Assembly (NCBI RefSeq): GCF_017897595.1
Contig: NZ_JAGKIK010000004.1
Coordinates: 248,001-312,000 of the forward strand
DNA: 64,000 nt
Origin: Aquimarina sp. U1-2
Lineage (GTDB): Bacteria > Bacteroidota > Bacteroidia > Flavobacteriales > Flavobacteriaceae
Direction: 5' to 3'
The translations under genes and the position numbers were made by a program. The notes beneath the pieces are model-generated. The model did not search any database, was not told where the DNA came from, and saw nothing but the letters and a program-made list of their open reading frames with translations. Shown piece by piece: positions 35,764 to 44,373 of the stretch (its first letter is position 1; each line of letters opens with the position of its first letter).

Positions 35764-36555
35764 CTATAAATCCTGAGCATTAGCAATCAATTCTGCCACA
35801 TCCATTACAGCTATGCTATCTTCTTTTTCCTTATTTTTTACCCCGTCTGTCATCATCGTATTACAAAAAGGACATCCTGCTGCTATGATATCGGGTTGCG
35901 TTTCGAGTGCATCCTCCGTTCTTTCGATATTAACATCTTTGTGTCCGGGTTCTGGTTCTTTAAACATTTGTGCACCTCCGGCTCCACAACATAAGCCATT
36001 TCGCTTAGATCGTTTCATTTCTACCAGCTCTACTTCTAATTTGGTTAAAAGATCTCTTGGCGCCTCGTATACTTTATTGGCTCTTCCCAGATAACAAGGG
36101 TCGTGAAAAGTAATTCTTTTACCTTTAAATCGTCCTCCTGCTACGGTTAACTTACCCTCGTTTAGCAGTGATTTAAGAAACTGAGTATGGTGCATCACTT
36201 CATAATCGCCTCCTAAGACAGGATATTCATTTTTCAACGTATTAAAACAATGGGGACAAGCAGTAACTACTTTTTTAATTTCATAGGCGTTCATTACTTC
36301 GATATTGGTAACCGCCTGCATTTGAAACAAAAACTCATTACCTGCTCTTTTTGCAGGATCACCGGTACAACTTTCTTCTGTGCCTAATACTGCGAAATCA
36401 ACATTTGCATTATGTAATAATTTTACAAAAGCCTTGGTAATTTTTTTTGCTCTGTCATCAAAACTACCGGCGCACCCTACCCAAAATAAAACCTCTGGCG
36501 TTTTGCCTTCGGCCATATACTCTGCCATTGTAGGCACCTTTATAGTTTCACTCAT
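35764..36555 (-). CDS. CCG-domain (Fe-S)-binding protein, heterodisulfide reductase subunit B-like
   Basis: The 263-residue protein has two cysteine-rich CCG domains: ACPHCFNTLKNEYP with upstream CAGSFDDR / ESCTGDPAKR, and DPCYLGRANKVYEAP with the CCGAGGAQMF and CPFCNTMM blocks. CCG pairs hold a non-cubane Fe-S cluster in HdrB, GlpC and LutA proteins, which pass electrons to quinones or disulfides. The partner is presumably the dicluster membrane protein at 37262, four coding positions upstream in the same direction. The electron donor is not known. Confidence 0.9.
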   Translation of the reverse strand: MSETIKVPTMAEYMAEGKTPEVLFWVGCAGSFDDRAKKITKAFVKLLHNANVDFAVLGTEESCTGDPAKRAGNEFLFQMQAVTNIEVMNAYEIKKVVTACPHCFNTLKNEYPVLGGDYEVMHHTQFLKSLLNEGKLTVAGGRFKGKRITFHDPCYLGRANKVYEAPRDLLTKLEVELVEMKRSKRNGLCCGAGGAQMFKEPEPGHKDVNIERTEDALETQPDIIAAGCPFCNTMMTDGVKNKEKEDSIAVMDVAELIANAQDL

Positions 36556-36599
36556 AAATAGTATTTTAAATTCATTTTCAAATAATTGAAATCTTCACT

Positions 36600-36782
36600 C
36601 TAAATCAAATCATTCATTAAACCGAAATCTCCGAAAACAAATCCGAAAACACCTGTTTTGGCTTTTGCATGTATTAATACCCTCGGTTCTTTATGAATTT
36701 TGATTGTTCTAAAACCTGATAACTCTCGATTATTCTCAGGAATATATTCTTTCTTTAGATTAATCGTGTTTTCCGTCATCAA
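36600..36782 (-). CDS. Possible small protein (60 residues)
   Basis: An ATG frame of 60 codons overlaps the end of the HAD-like gene by 23 bp and fills the gap before the CCG protein gene. The sequence (KEYIPENNRELSGFRTIKIH and a glycine/phenylalanine-rich end) matches nothing I know. Position and overlap fit a real operon member, but chance cannot be excluded. Confidence 0.3.
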   Translation of the reverse strand: MMTENTINLKKEYIPENNRELSGFRTIKIHKEPRVLIHAKAKTGVFGFVFGDFGLMNDLI

Positions 36783-37206
36783 AAACCTCTATGGTCACTA
36801 CTCTTTCAACCAATTCGGTAAATTTACCGGTATATCGAGTAGCTTTTACCAGGTGATTGTCTATCCAATGGTAATTGCCTCCTCTGGGTTTCCCCATCAA
36901 TAAACTATGATAATTAAAACCATGTTTGTTCAACCAGGTTTCAGTTACTTCTCTATGCTCTTCTGTTCTAGAGGTAAAAAAACAGATAATATGTCCTTCT
37001 TCATACCATTTATTCAAGGTTGCCAATGCATCAGGAAAGGGTTCGCATGTAGCCATTCGTTCGGGCTCTTCATTAGGTACATCCTCTGTTATCGTTCCAT
37101 CAATATCGATAAGATAATTTTTGATTCCTTCTGGCAATACAGGACTTATATGTGCGCCCTCTTCTATCTTTTCATTCAGTAACTTATCAATTTCTTCCTT
37201 CTTCAT
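36760..37206 (-). CDS. HAD-like phosphatase, often annotated phosphoheptose isomerase
   Basis: The 148-residue protein has the HAD motif I DIDGTIT, motif II FFTSR and motif IV WIDNH, with YLIDIDGTITEDVPNEEPER and MGKPRGGNYHWIDNH as the clearest blocks. This is a minimal HAD fold without a cap domain. Flavobacterial homologues are frequently labelled phosphoheptose isomerase, for which I see no support (no SIS domain). It is likely a hydrolase with unknown substrate, in the operon of Fe-S and envelope genes. Confidence 0.75.
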   Translation of the reverse strand: MKKEEIDKLLNEKIEEGAHISPVLPEGIKNYLIDIDGTITEDVPNEEPERMATCEPFPDALATLNKWYEEGHIICFFTSRTEEHREVTETWLNKHGFNYHSLLMGKPRGGNYHWIDNHLVKATRYTGKFTELVERVVTIEVFDDGKHD

Positions 37207-37261
37207 AATTTTTAGTTCTCAATTAGTGGTTAATTTGGTTAATACTATGGTTTATTCGTGG

Positions 37262-38578
37262 TTATTCTTTGTTCCAATTTAATCTATCCATTTGGTTGAA
37301 TGGCCATGGTGCTCCGTTATTTTCAATATTAGACATCATATTATTAAGATCTGTTGGTGCCGCACTTTGCTCCATCACCAAATATCTTCTCATGTCAATA
37401 ATAATGGATAATGGATTGATGCTTACAGGGCATGCTTCTACGCAAGCATTACAACTGGTGCACGCCCATAATTCTTCTGTAGTGATATAGTCGTTTAATA
37501 ATTGCTTACCATCATCTACAAAACTTCCATTTTTATCTATATTATCCCCTACTTCTTTTAATCGATCACGGGTATCCATCATAATTTTTCTAGGAGAGAG
37601 TTTTTTTCCTGTTTGGTTAGCAGGGCACTCACTTGTGCAACGACCACACTCGGTACACGTATAGGCATTAAGTAATTGTGCCCAATTCAAATCCATTACA
37701 TCAGAAGCTCCAAATTTCTCTGGCTCTTCTTCTACCTCTGTTGTTGGCGCTGCAAAAGGATCAGCATTTGGATCCATCATTAGTTTTACTTCATTGGTAA
37801 CTGCTTCTAGATTATCAAACTCCCCCTGGGGTTTTAATGCACCATAGTAGGTGTTTGGAAACGCCAGAAGTATGTGTAAATGCTTTGAAAAATATAGGTA
37901 ATTAAGAAATATAAGTATACCAAGAATATGTAACCACCATGCTGTTCTTTCTAGGATAATTAGACTTCCTTGGGTCATTCCATCAAAAAGTGGCGCTATA
38001 AACTGACTTACAGGGTAAGCACCTGCTTTTACATAATGATCTGCTCCTAATTCTTGTAATTGTAAATCGGCTGCATTCATGGTTAAAAAAAGTGCCATAA
38101 GCACAACTTCAAAATATAAAATGATATTACCATCATTTTTAGGCCATCCTTTTAGGGTTTTAAAACGTCTAATATTAATCACATTGCGACGTATCCAAAA
38201 TAATATAACGCTAACTAATACGAGTAAAGCTAAAATTTCGAAAGAAGCGATTAAAAAATCATAAAATCCTCCTAGAAATGCAAATATCCTATGTGTTCCA
38301 AAAATACCGTCGATAATAATCTCTAAGACTTCGATATTAATAATGATAAAACCGAGGTATACGATAACGTGCAAAATACCGGCGATGGGTCTTCTCACCA
38401 TTTTAGACTGCCCCAAAGCAATCATAGCCATATTTTTAAATCGTTCTCTTTTATTATCTGAGCGATCAACATCCTTACCCAGACGAATATTACGTATGAT
38501 TTTTCGGATGTTCATCGTAAAATATCCAATTCCAGCCACGAGGGCAATTACAAATAAGATATTAGGTATATATTGCAT
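37262..38578 (-). CDS. Membrane-bound 4Fe-4S dicluster protein (HdrC/NarI-like fusion)
   Basis: The 438-residue protein begins with about five membrane helices (first at 5-23). A ferredoxin domain follows, with CTECGRCTSECPANQTGK and CTSCNACVEACPVSINP, the two 4Fe-4S motifs. Such proteins accept electrons from quinol or pass them to it, and pair with CCG proteins such as the one at 35764. It is 5 bp from the MlaD-like gene. Whether this pair serves a lactate-type dehydrogenase or another donor cannot be told from here. Confidence 0.9.
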   Translation of the reverse strand: MQYIPNILFVIALVAGIGYFTMNIRKIIRNIRLGKDVDRSDNKRERFKNMAMIALGQSKMVRRPIAGILHVIVYLGFIIINIEVLEIIIDGIFGTHRIFAFLGGFYDFLIASFEILALLVLVSVILFWIRRNVINIRRFKTLKGWPKNDGNIILYFEVVLMALFLTMNAADLQLQELGADHYVKAGAYPVSQFIAPLFDGMTQGSLIILERTAWWLHILGILIFLNYLYFSKHLHILLAFPNTYYGALKPQGEFDNLEAVTNEVKLMMDPNADPFAAPTTEVEEEPEKFGASDVMDLNWAQLLNAYTCTECGRCTSECPANQTGKKLSPRKIMMDTRDRLKEVGDNIDKNGSFVDDGKQLLNDYITTEELWACTSCNACVEACPVSINPLSIIIDMRRYLVMEQSAAPTDLNNMMSNIENNGAPWPFNQMDRLNWNKE

Positions 38579-38583
38579 AATTT

Positions 38584-39534
38584 TTAATTTATCGAGTCTG
38601 TTGGTTTTTCGTAAGGTTTATTTTTTCTCCCAAAAACTGAAAGGTGTACATAACGCTTTGGATTTAATCGTAAATCTTGAAGCAATAATTCGAGTTGTTT
38701 GCTTGAACTTTCTAAATTATTATAAAGTTGTTCATCATTAAGTAATTTTCCTGCCGTACCCTTTCCTGAATTAAGATCTTGCGAAATCCTTTCAAAATTT
38801 GCAAGAACAACTTCGAGTTCTTGACCTATTTTCTTAATATTTATTTCGCTAAGAGAGTCTGAAACACTTTTAAGTTTTGTAGATATCACATCGGCGTTAG
38901 TGAACGCATTATTTAATTTTTCTTCATTAGTGCCTAAAATTTTGTTCAACCGTATCGAGGTGTTTTTAAATTGCTTGACACTAACGCTGAGATCGTCGAA
39001 AATCGAATTCAGATTATTCTGATTATCAACACTTAAAACGCCATTCACAGATCGAAGTAAGGTATCTGCATCGGTTATTGCTGTTTCAAGCTTAGCTTGT
39101 AAAGGAGTTAGCTTATCATTAACAAGTTCTAATAAGCCAGGTTCTATTCTACCCGGAAGTGTATCCCCGTCTACAGCGGCATTTCCTTTTTCATATTTTG
39201 GAATGATAGCCAGTGTTTTTCCACCAATTAACCCTCCTCCGTAGACTTTGGCTTCGCTATTTTTAGAAAACTCGAATTCACTATCTACATTGAACTCTAC
39301 TACAAGATTGCCAGCCGTATCTGCAAATCTAATAGCCACCACCTGCCCAACGACCAATCCGTTAATAGTGACTGGGGACGAGGGAATAAGTCCTTCTACA
39401 TTGTCGTATACTGCAAATAACGTTCGGTCGTTTTCTAAAAGATTTCTTCCCTTTAAAAAACTATATCCAAATATTAATAATGCTATTGCACATACTGCTA
39501 GTATACCGGTCTTAACTTCTCGAGTAATTTTCAA
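38584..39534 (-). CDS. MlaD/MCE family lipid-transport protein
   Basis: The 316-residue protein has an N-terminal membrane anchor (VKTGILAVCAIALLIFGYSF) and one MCE domain (about 38-115: LFAVYDNVEGLIPSSPVTIN, then GLVVGQVVAIRF). A long helical region with SDSLSEINIKKIGQELE follows. MCE proteins form hexameric rings that carry phospholipids between the two membranes. MlaE/MlaF partners are not in the window. It lies 88 bp behind the amidase gene and 5 bp ahead of the dicluster gene. Confidence 0.92.
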   Translation of the reverse strand: MKITREVKTGILAVCAIALLIFGYSFLKGRNLLENDRTLFAVYDNVEGLIPSSPVTINGLVVGQVVAIRFADTAGNLVVEFNVDSEFEFSKNSEAKVYGGGLIGGKTLAIIPKYEKGNAAVDGDTLPGRIEPGLLELVNDKLTPLQAKLETAITDADTLLRSVNGVLSVDNQNNLNSIFDDLSVSVKQFKNTSIRLNKILGTNEEKLNNAFTNADVISTKLKSVSDSLSEINIKKIGQELEVVLANFERISQDLNSGKGTAGKLLNDEQLYNNLESSSKQLELLLQDLRLNPKRYVHLSVFGRKNKPYEKPTDSIN

Positions 39535-39622
39535 AATAGATTTAATTTTAAATCACAAATTTAGGATAAAAAATAGATTTCTACTGCTTATTCTTTAAGG
39601 AATTCTGCGTATTAATAAAGAT

Positions 39623-40750
39623 TTAATGAGAAGATGGGGTAGCTTTTAAGGCTTCTGCTAACGGAATCAATTCGTTATTGCGAAAAGCTACTACAAAACT
39701 AGAGTCAAAGCCCTTACTTACCGCAATGTCTTTTAATTCTTGAATCATGGTATAGTTCGAAGTATTTCCGAAGTAATATTTAAAAAGATCACCTGTTTTC
39801 TTTTTTGACAGTTGATCTAATCCATTAAAATTAAAAGGTTCTAGTGCAATGTCGGTAGTACCGGCTGCGATTTGAACTTTAAACGTAATATCATTAAATA
39901 CCGTATCCCCTTCGATTTGTGCAGTGGTTTGCGAAGTTTCTGTTGTGTTAGGTTTTTCTACATAATAGATAGCATCAAGACTTTCTTTATAATCTATAAT
40001 TGATGTGGTAATTGATTTGGCCATGTTTTCCTGACCCGCTTTTGAATTAAGATATCGTCCTTCATTGTTATTTGTTAAGAACCCAAGTTCTATTAACACA
40101 CTCGGCATGTATGTTTGATGTAAAACTACAAACCCCGCCTGCTTGACCCCTCTACTCTTTCTATCCAGGGCTTTTTTAAAGCGATTTTGTACAAAACTGG
40201 CCAATGTAAGACTTTGATCAAGATACTCCTCTTGCATTAAGGTAAGACCTATAATAGATTCTGGAGAATTTGGATCAAAACCATCATAGTTGGCTTCATA
40301 ATTATCTTCGAGCAAGATAACAGAGTTTTCGTTTTTTGCTACATTAAAATTTTCATTATTGGCATGCAATCCCAATACGAACGTCTCGGTACCATAGGCT
40401 TGAGATCTATGTGAATTACAATGAACAGATACAAAAAGATCTGCATTTGCCTTATTTGCAATTTTTCCACGTTCGTGCAATTCTATAAATTCATCCGTTT
40501 TTCTGGTATACACTACTTTAAATCGTGGATCTTTTTCAAGTTTTTCACCAATAGCCAACACTACGTTTAACGCAATTTCTTTTTCTTTGTATCCGTTTCC
40601 TCTGTTTCCAGGATCATGCCCACCATGACCTGCATCCAAAACTACAACAAACTTCTTGGCCTTTTGAGGGTTATTTTGAAAGGGTTGAAAGGAAGCTAGC
40701 ATAAAAATTAAACCTCCCAGAAAAATACTGTATACTATATTTCGTTTCAT
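39623..40750 (-). CDS. N-acetylmuramoyl-L-alanine amidase (Amidase_3)
   Basis: The 375-residue precursor has a signal peptide (1-22). The zinc amidase domain (about 33-265) has VVLDAGHGGHDPGNRGNGYK (zinc His), ELHERGKIANKANADLFVSV, CNSH and VLIELGFLTNN (catalytic Glu). The C-terminus of about 80 residues (FKVQIAAGTTDIALEP...) looks like a SPOR-type peptidoglycan-binding domain. It cleaves the amide bond between MurNAc and the stem peptide, usually during cell separation. It is divergent from lptD and heads the amidase-MlaD-Fe-S gene run. Confidence 0.94.
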   Translation of the reverse strand: MKRNIVYSIFLGGLIFMLASFQPFQNNPQKAKKFVVVLDAGHGGHDPGNRGNGYKEKEIALNVVLAIGEKLEKDPRFKVVYTRKTDEFIELHERGKIANKANADLFVSVHCNSHRSQAYGTETFVLGLHANNENFNVAKNENSVILLEDNYEANYDGFDPNSPESIIGLTLMQEEYLDQSLTLASFVQNRFKKALDRKSRGVKQAGFVVLHQTYMPSVLIELGFLTNNNEGRYLNSKAGQENMAKSITTSIIDYKESLDAIYYVEKPNTTETSQTTAQIEGDTVFNDITFKVQIAAGTTDIALEPFNFNGLDQLSKKKTGDLFKYYFGNTSNYTMIQELKDIAVSKGFDSSFVVAFRNNELIPLAEALKATPSSH

Positions 40751-40940
40751 TAATTAAAATAATTTACCAAATATTTGAAACATCGCCTATGCGTTTTCGT
40801 ATTTGTTATAGTTCTTGATACCATGAAAAATTATACACGAACAGTATTGATTCTTTACTATTTAAACGCTTTAAGAACCTTACTTATGACATAATTTTTT
40901 ATTTTTTTATCAATTACAATCTAAGCTTTAAAAATATATG

Positions 40941-40948
40941 TAATTTTG
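40941..40948 (+). promoter_or_regulatory. -7 promoter box of lptD
   Basis: TAATTTTG is an exact TAnnTTTG. Its last three bases are the first TTG of the open lptD frame, so transcription would begin downstream of that TTG and translation more probably starts at the TTG at 40997. Confidence 0.45.
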
Positions 40949-40996
40949 GCACTTCAAAAACTGAGCCATAGTTATACAAAAATAGGATTTAAACCA

Positions 40997-43729
40997 TTGC
41001 AAACAACGGTACGATACATACTTTATTCACTAAGTTTTTCACTTTTTTGTATTTGTCAAATTACGGCACAAGAAACCAATAAAACTACAGAGGTACCTAT
41101 CCCAGCTCAGAAGGATACTATTACTGTTGATTCTACCAAAGCTATTACTATTCAACCTGAAGTACTTTTGAGCGAAAAAGGGCAGGATTCTACAAAACAG
41201 GACTCTGTTGTACCAGAACCTCAGTTCTTAACCGACAAGGTTGATTATAAAGCCACCGATTATATGCAACTTAGCCGTAGGGAAAATAAAATGTATCTCT
41301 ATAATGAAGCAGAGATCATCTACGGCGATATGCAAATCAATGCTGGTTATATTGTTGTTGACAACGATAAAAGCGAAGTATATGCTTATGGTATTAAAGA
41401 TTCTGTCGGAGCGTATACGCAATCACCGATTTTTAAGCAAGGTGGAAATGTAGTAGAACCAGATTCTATTCGTTTTAATTTTGATACTGAAAAAGCGCTA
41501 ATTTATAATTCAAGAACAGAACAAAACGGATTTAAAATAAAGAATGAAGTTTCAAAACGTGAAAATGATTCTGTGATTTATATGCGGAATGTAAAATTTA
41601 CTACTTCTGAAGATATTGAAGATCCCGAGTACTATTTTTACGCAAGGCGTATTAAGTTTGTTCCTAAAAAAAAGATTGTAACCGGATTGGTAAACATGTA
41701 CATTGCTGATGTTCCAACGCCGTTAGGGTTGCCTTTTGGATATTTCCCGTTGTCTGAAGACAGAACCTCAGGGTTTATTATTCCGAATCCGGGAGAAGAA
41801 AATAATAGAGGCTATTTTTTGCAAAATGGTGGATATTACTTCGCTATTAGCGATTATGTAGACCTCACTTTACTTGGAGATTATTATACGAATGGAAGTT
41901 ATACCTTTGCCGTTGAATCAGCTTATGCTTTACGGTATAGGTTTAGAGGTAATCTACGATTTAGATATGAAAACAATCTGCAAAGTGAACGCGGATTTCC
42001 AGATTTCGCAAGAACTACTACGTATAACATTCAATGGACGCATAGCCAAGATGCCAAAGCCAGTCCAAATTCACGGTTCTCTGCCTCAGTAAATTTTGGT
42101 AGTAGTAATTTTTTTCAGCAATCTACGAATCAATTGAATACCGGTAATTTTTTGAACAATCAGATTAGTTCTTCGGTTTCCTATTCGAAAACTATACCCG
42201 GTGATCCGCAAGTAAACATAAACTTGGCAGCTACACACAATTCTAACACCAATACCGGCATTGTAAACATGTCTTTACCCAATATGAATGCCAGTGTTTC
42301 AAGGGTTTTTCCGTTTGCCCCAAAAGTTGGTGTAAAACGCGGGATTATTCAAAATATCAATACACAATACAATTTTAGGGGCGAAAATCGAATAACTACC
42401 ACCGATGAAGACCTATTTTCTGCAGAAATGTTTGAAGGCGCTTCTTTAGGCATGCAGCATTCGATACCTATAAGCACTAATTTCAAGATTTTTAATTATT
42501 TAAGTGCCACAGCCGGAACCAATTATACTGAAAACTGGGTTTTTGAAACTATTAAACAAAATTATGATCCTGAAGCCAATGAAGGTGCCGGAGCTATAGT
42601 ACGAGATACCATTCAAGGTTTTGATGCGTACAGAACTTATAACTTTTCTGCCAGTCTGGGAACCACTATTTATGGTACATTCAATTTCAAAAAAGATAAA
42701 AAAATACAAGCTATTCGCCATACCATGAGACCATCGATTAGTTATAGTATCAATCCTTCATTTGATCAATACTATGAGCGATTAGAAAACCCGCAACCCG
42801 ATGATCCCGATACTGAGATCAATGAATCAGAATTCGAATATTCTAGGTTTGAAGGTGGTTTTTTTGGTGCTCCTAGCAATGTTCTATCAAGCAGTATTGG
42901 TTTTTCATTAAGTAATAATCTAGAAATGAAGGTGAAAGACAGGGATACAACGGCTACAGAACCTAAAAAAGTAGTGTTATTAAACAACCTGAATTTTAGT
43001 ACAGCCTATAATATTGCCGGAGACTCTTTAAGGCTAAGTCCGATCGCTGTTACAGGAAATATTCCTATCATACAAAATAAGTTGGATATCAATTTCACAG
43101 CTCAACTAGATATGTACGCGTTAGACAATAATAATAATAGAATAGATGTATTAAATATCGAAAATGGTGGTAGCCTTTTTAGACTAACCAATGCCGGAGT
43201 TAACTTTGGATATTCATTTTCGAGCCAAGATTTTGAAAAAGGAAAACCCATTGATGACCCTCTGGAAAATCAAAACCTTAGAAATGGAGGTCGAACCGAC
43301 GATCTTTTTGGTGGAGTTACTGATTTTGGCGATGACCGATCTTTTGATAGGGATCGAAGTAAGGAAATTGACACAAACACCGAGAATTACAGGTATAAAA
43401 TCCCATGGACTTTACGACTCACCTACAACGTGAATTATAGCAATCGAAGAAGAGAGAATGAAATATCAAACCATGCTGTGAACTTTTCTGGTGATGTAGA
43501 ACTTGCGCCCAGATGGTCAGTTGGCGCATCTTCGGGTTATAATTTTACGACTCAGGAATTTACTTTCACTACGTTGAGATTTCAAAGAGATTTGCAAAGC
43601 TGGATGATGAATTTTACCTGGTTACCCTTTGGCGACAGAACCTCATGGAATTTCTTTATTGGCATAAAATCATCTGCACTTAGCGATATCAAATGGGATA
43701 AAAGACGTGAACCTGATAGGCAACTCTAA
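40997..43729 (+). CDS. lptD: LPS assembly protein LptD (OstA-like outer-membrane barrel)
   Basis: From the TTG at 40997 the protein has 910 residues and starts with a classical signal peptide (QTTVRYILYSLSFSLF, cut near ITAQ). An OstA/LptA-like beta-jellyroll lies at about residues 65-200 (KMYLYNEAEIIYGDMQINAG), and a large beta-barrel with DRTSGFIIPNPGEENNRGYF follows. LptD with LptE puts lipopolysaccharide in the outer leaflet. The frame is open to a TTG at 40946, which would add 17 residues (ALQKLSHSYTKIGFK); the promoter box there argues against it, but comparison with relatives is needed. The C-terminus is slightly unusual (DKRREPDRQL) rather than aromatic. Confidence 0.9.
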   Translation: MQTTVRYILYSLSFSLFCICQITAQETNKTTEVPIPAQKDTITVDSTKAITIQPEVLLSEKGQDSTKQDSVVPEPQFLTDKVDYKATDYMQLSRRENKMYLYNEAEIIYGDMQINAGYIVVDNDKSEVYAYGIKDSVGAYTQSPIFKQGGNVVEPDSIRFNFDTEKALIYNSRTEQNGFKIKNEVSKRENDSVIYMRNVKFTTSEDIEDPEYYFYARRIKFVPKKKIVTGLVNMYIADVPTPLGLPFGYFPLSEDRTSGFIIPNPGEENNRGYFLQNGGYYFAISDYVDLTLLGDYYTNGSYTFAVESAYALRYRFRGNLRFRYENNLQSERGFPDFARTTTYNIQWTHSQDAKASPNSRFSASVNFGSSNFFQQSTNQLNTGNFLNNQISSSVSYSKTIPGDPQVNINLAATHNSNTNTGIVNMSLPNMNASVSRVFPFAPKVGVKRGIIQNINTQYNFRGENRITTTDEDLFSAEMFEGASLGMQHSIPISTNFKIFNYLSATAGTNYTENWVFETIKQNYDPEANEGAGAIVRDTIQGFDAYRTYNFSASLGTTIYGTFNFKKDKKIQAIRHTMRPSISYSINPSFDQYYERLENPQPDDPDTEINESEFEYSRFEGGFFGAPSNVLSSSIGFSLSNNLEMKVKDRDTTATEPKKVVLLNNLNFSTAYNIAGDSLRLSPIAVTGNIPIIQNKLDINFTAQLDMYALDNNNNRIDVLNIENGGSLFRLTNAGVNFGYSFSSQDFEKGKPIDDPLENQNLRNGGRTDDLFGGVTDFGDDRSFDRDRSKEIDTNTENYRYKIPWTLRLTYNVNYSNRRRENEISNHAVNFSGDVELAPRWSVGASSGYNFTTQEFTFTTLRFQRDLQSWMMNFTWLPFGDRTSWNFFIGIKSSALSDIKWDKRREPDRQL

Positions 43730-43817
43730 TATAGGTATGAGGTTTGAGGTTTGGTAACGTGACAAATGCAAAGTCAAGGTTTGAAGACATCATAAATACA
43801 CTATAAATACGATAACT

Positions 43818-44198
43818 ATGAAAAAAATTATTAGAACGGGTAAAGCTCCTGCCCCTATAGGTCCTTACAACCAGGCTATTTTAAACAGAAGCACATTGTA
43901 TACCTCTGGTCAAATCGCAATGCATCCAGAAACGGGAGAATTAGTTACCGGTGATATTAAAAAAGAGACAGAGCAAGTGATGCAAAATCTAAAAGCAATT
44001 CTTGAAGAAGTCGGGATGACCTTTGATAATGTTATAAAAACTACTATATTTTTAAGCAATATGAAGACCTTTGAACAGGTTAATGAAGTATATGGTAATT
44101 ATTTTGATGAAGACACTGCACCGGCACGAGAAACAGTTGAAGTAGCTGCCTTACCCAAATATGTGAATGTTGAAATTTCGGTTATCGCTGCAGAGTAA
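43818..44198 (+). CDS. ridA: RidA family reactive enamine/imine deaminase
   Basis: The 126-residue protein has the RidA blocks GKAPAPIGPYNQAIL, LYTSGQIAMHPETGELV, then NLKAILEEVGMTFDNVIKTT, and the end PARETVEVAALPKYVNVEIS with the conserved Arg for imine binding. RidA removes 2-aminoacrylate from PLP-dependent dehydratases. Length is normal. It lies 88 bp after lptD. Its stop codon is inside repeat R2 copy 4. Confidence 0.96.
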   Translation: MKKIIRTGKAPAPIGPYNQAILNRSTLYTSGQIAMHPETGELVTGDIKKETEQVMQNLKAILEEVGMTFDNVIKTTIFLSNMKTFEQVNEVYGNYFDEDTAPARETVEVAALPKYVNVEISVIAAE

Positions 44199-44293
44199 AT
44201 TAACTTTGGGTAAGCCCACAAAGCATTTACAGAAAATAATTTTTCAATTTTGAGGCAAGCTTCGGGTTATTATATCCTTTGGCGGTGTCAATA
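44195..44293 (+). repeat. Dispersed repeat family R2, copy 4 (long form)
   Basis: GTAAATTAACTTTGGGTAAG, then CAATTTTGAGGCAAGCTTCG and GGTTATTATATCC, ending TTTGGCGGTGTCAATAA. It carries the same insert as copy 2 (21146-21244) and begins in the stop codon of ridA (44196-44198), as copy 3 does with rsmD. Confidence 0.75.
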
Positions 44294-44373
44294 ACACCAA
44301 TATACCTGCATTCTATCGAAATAAATTAAGAAAACAAGTGTTTACCTTGTATATTTTAACTTTAAAATACTAT

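Noticed and set aside
36600-37206. Frameshift between the HAD-like gene and the 60-codon frame behind it
   Set aside because: The HAD-like protein already contains its motifs I, II and IV and has the usual length, so no C-terminal extension is missing.
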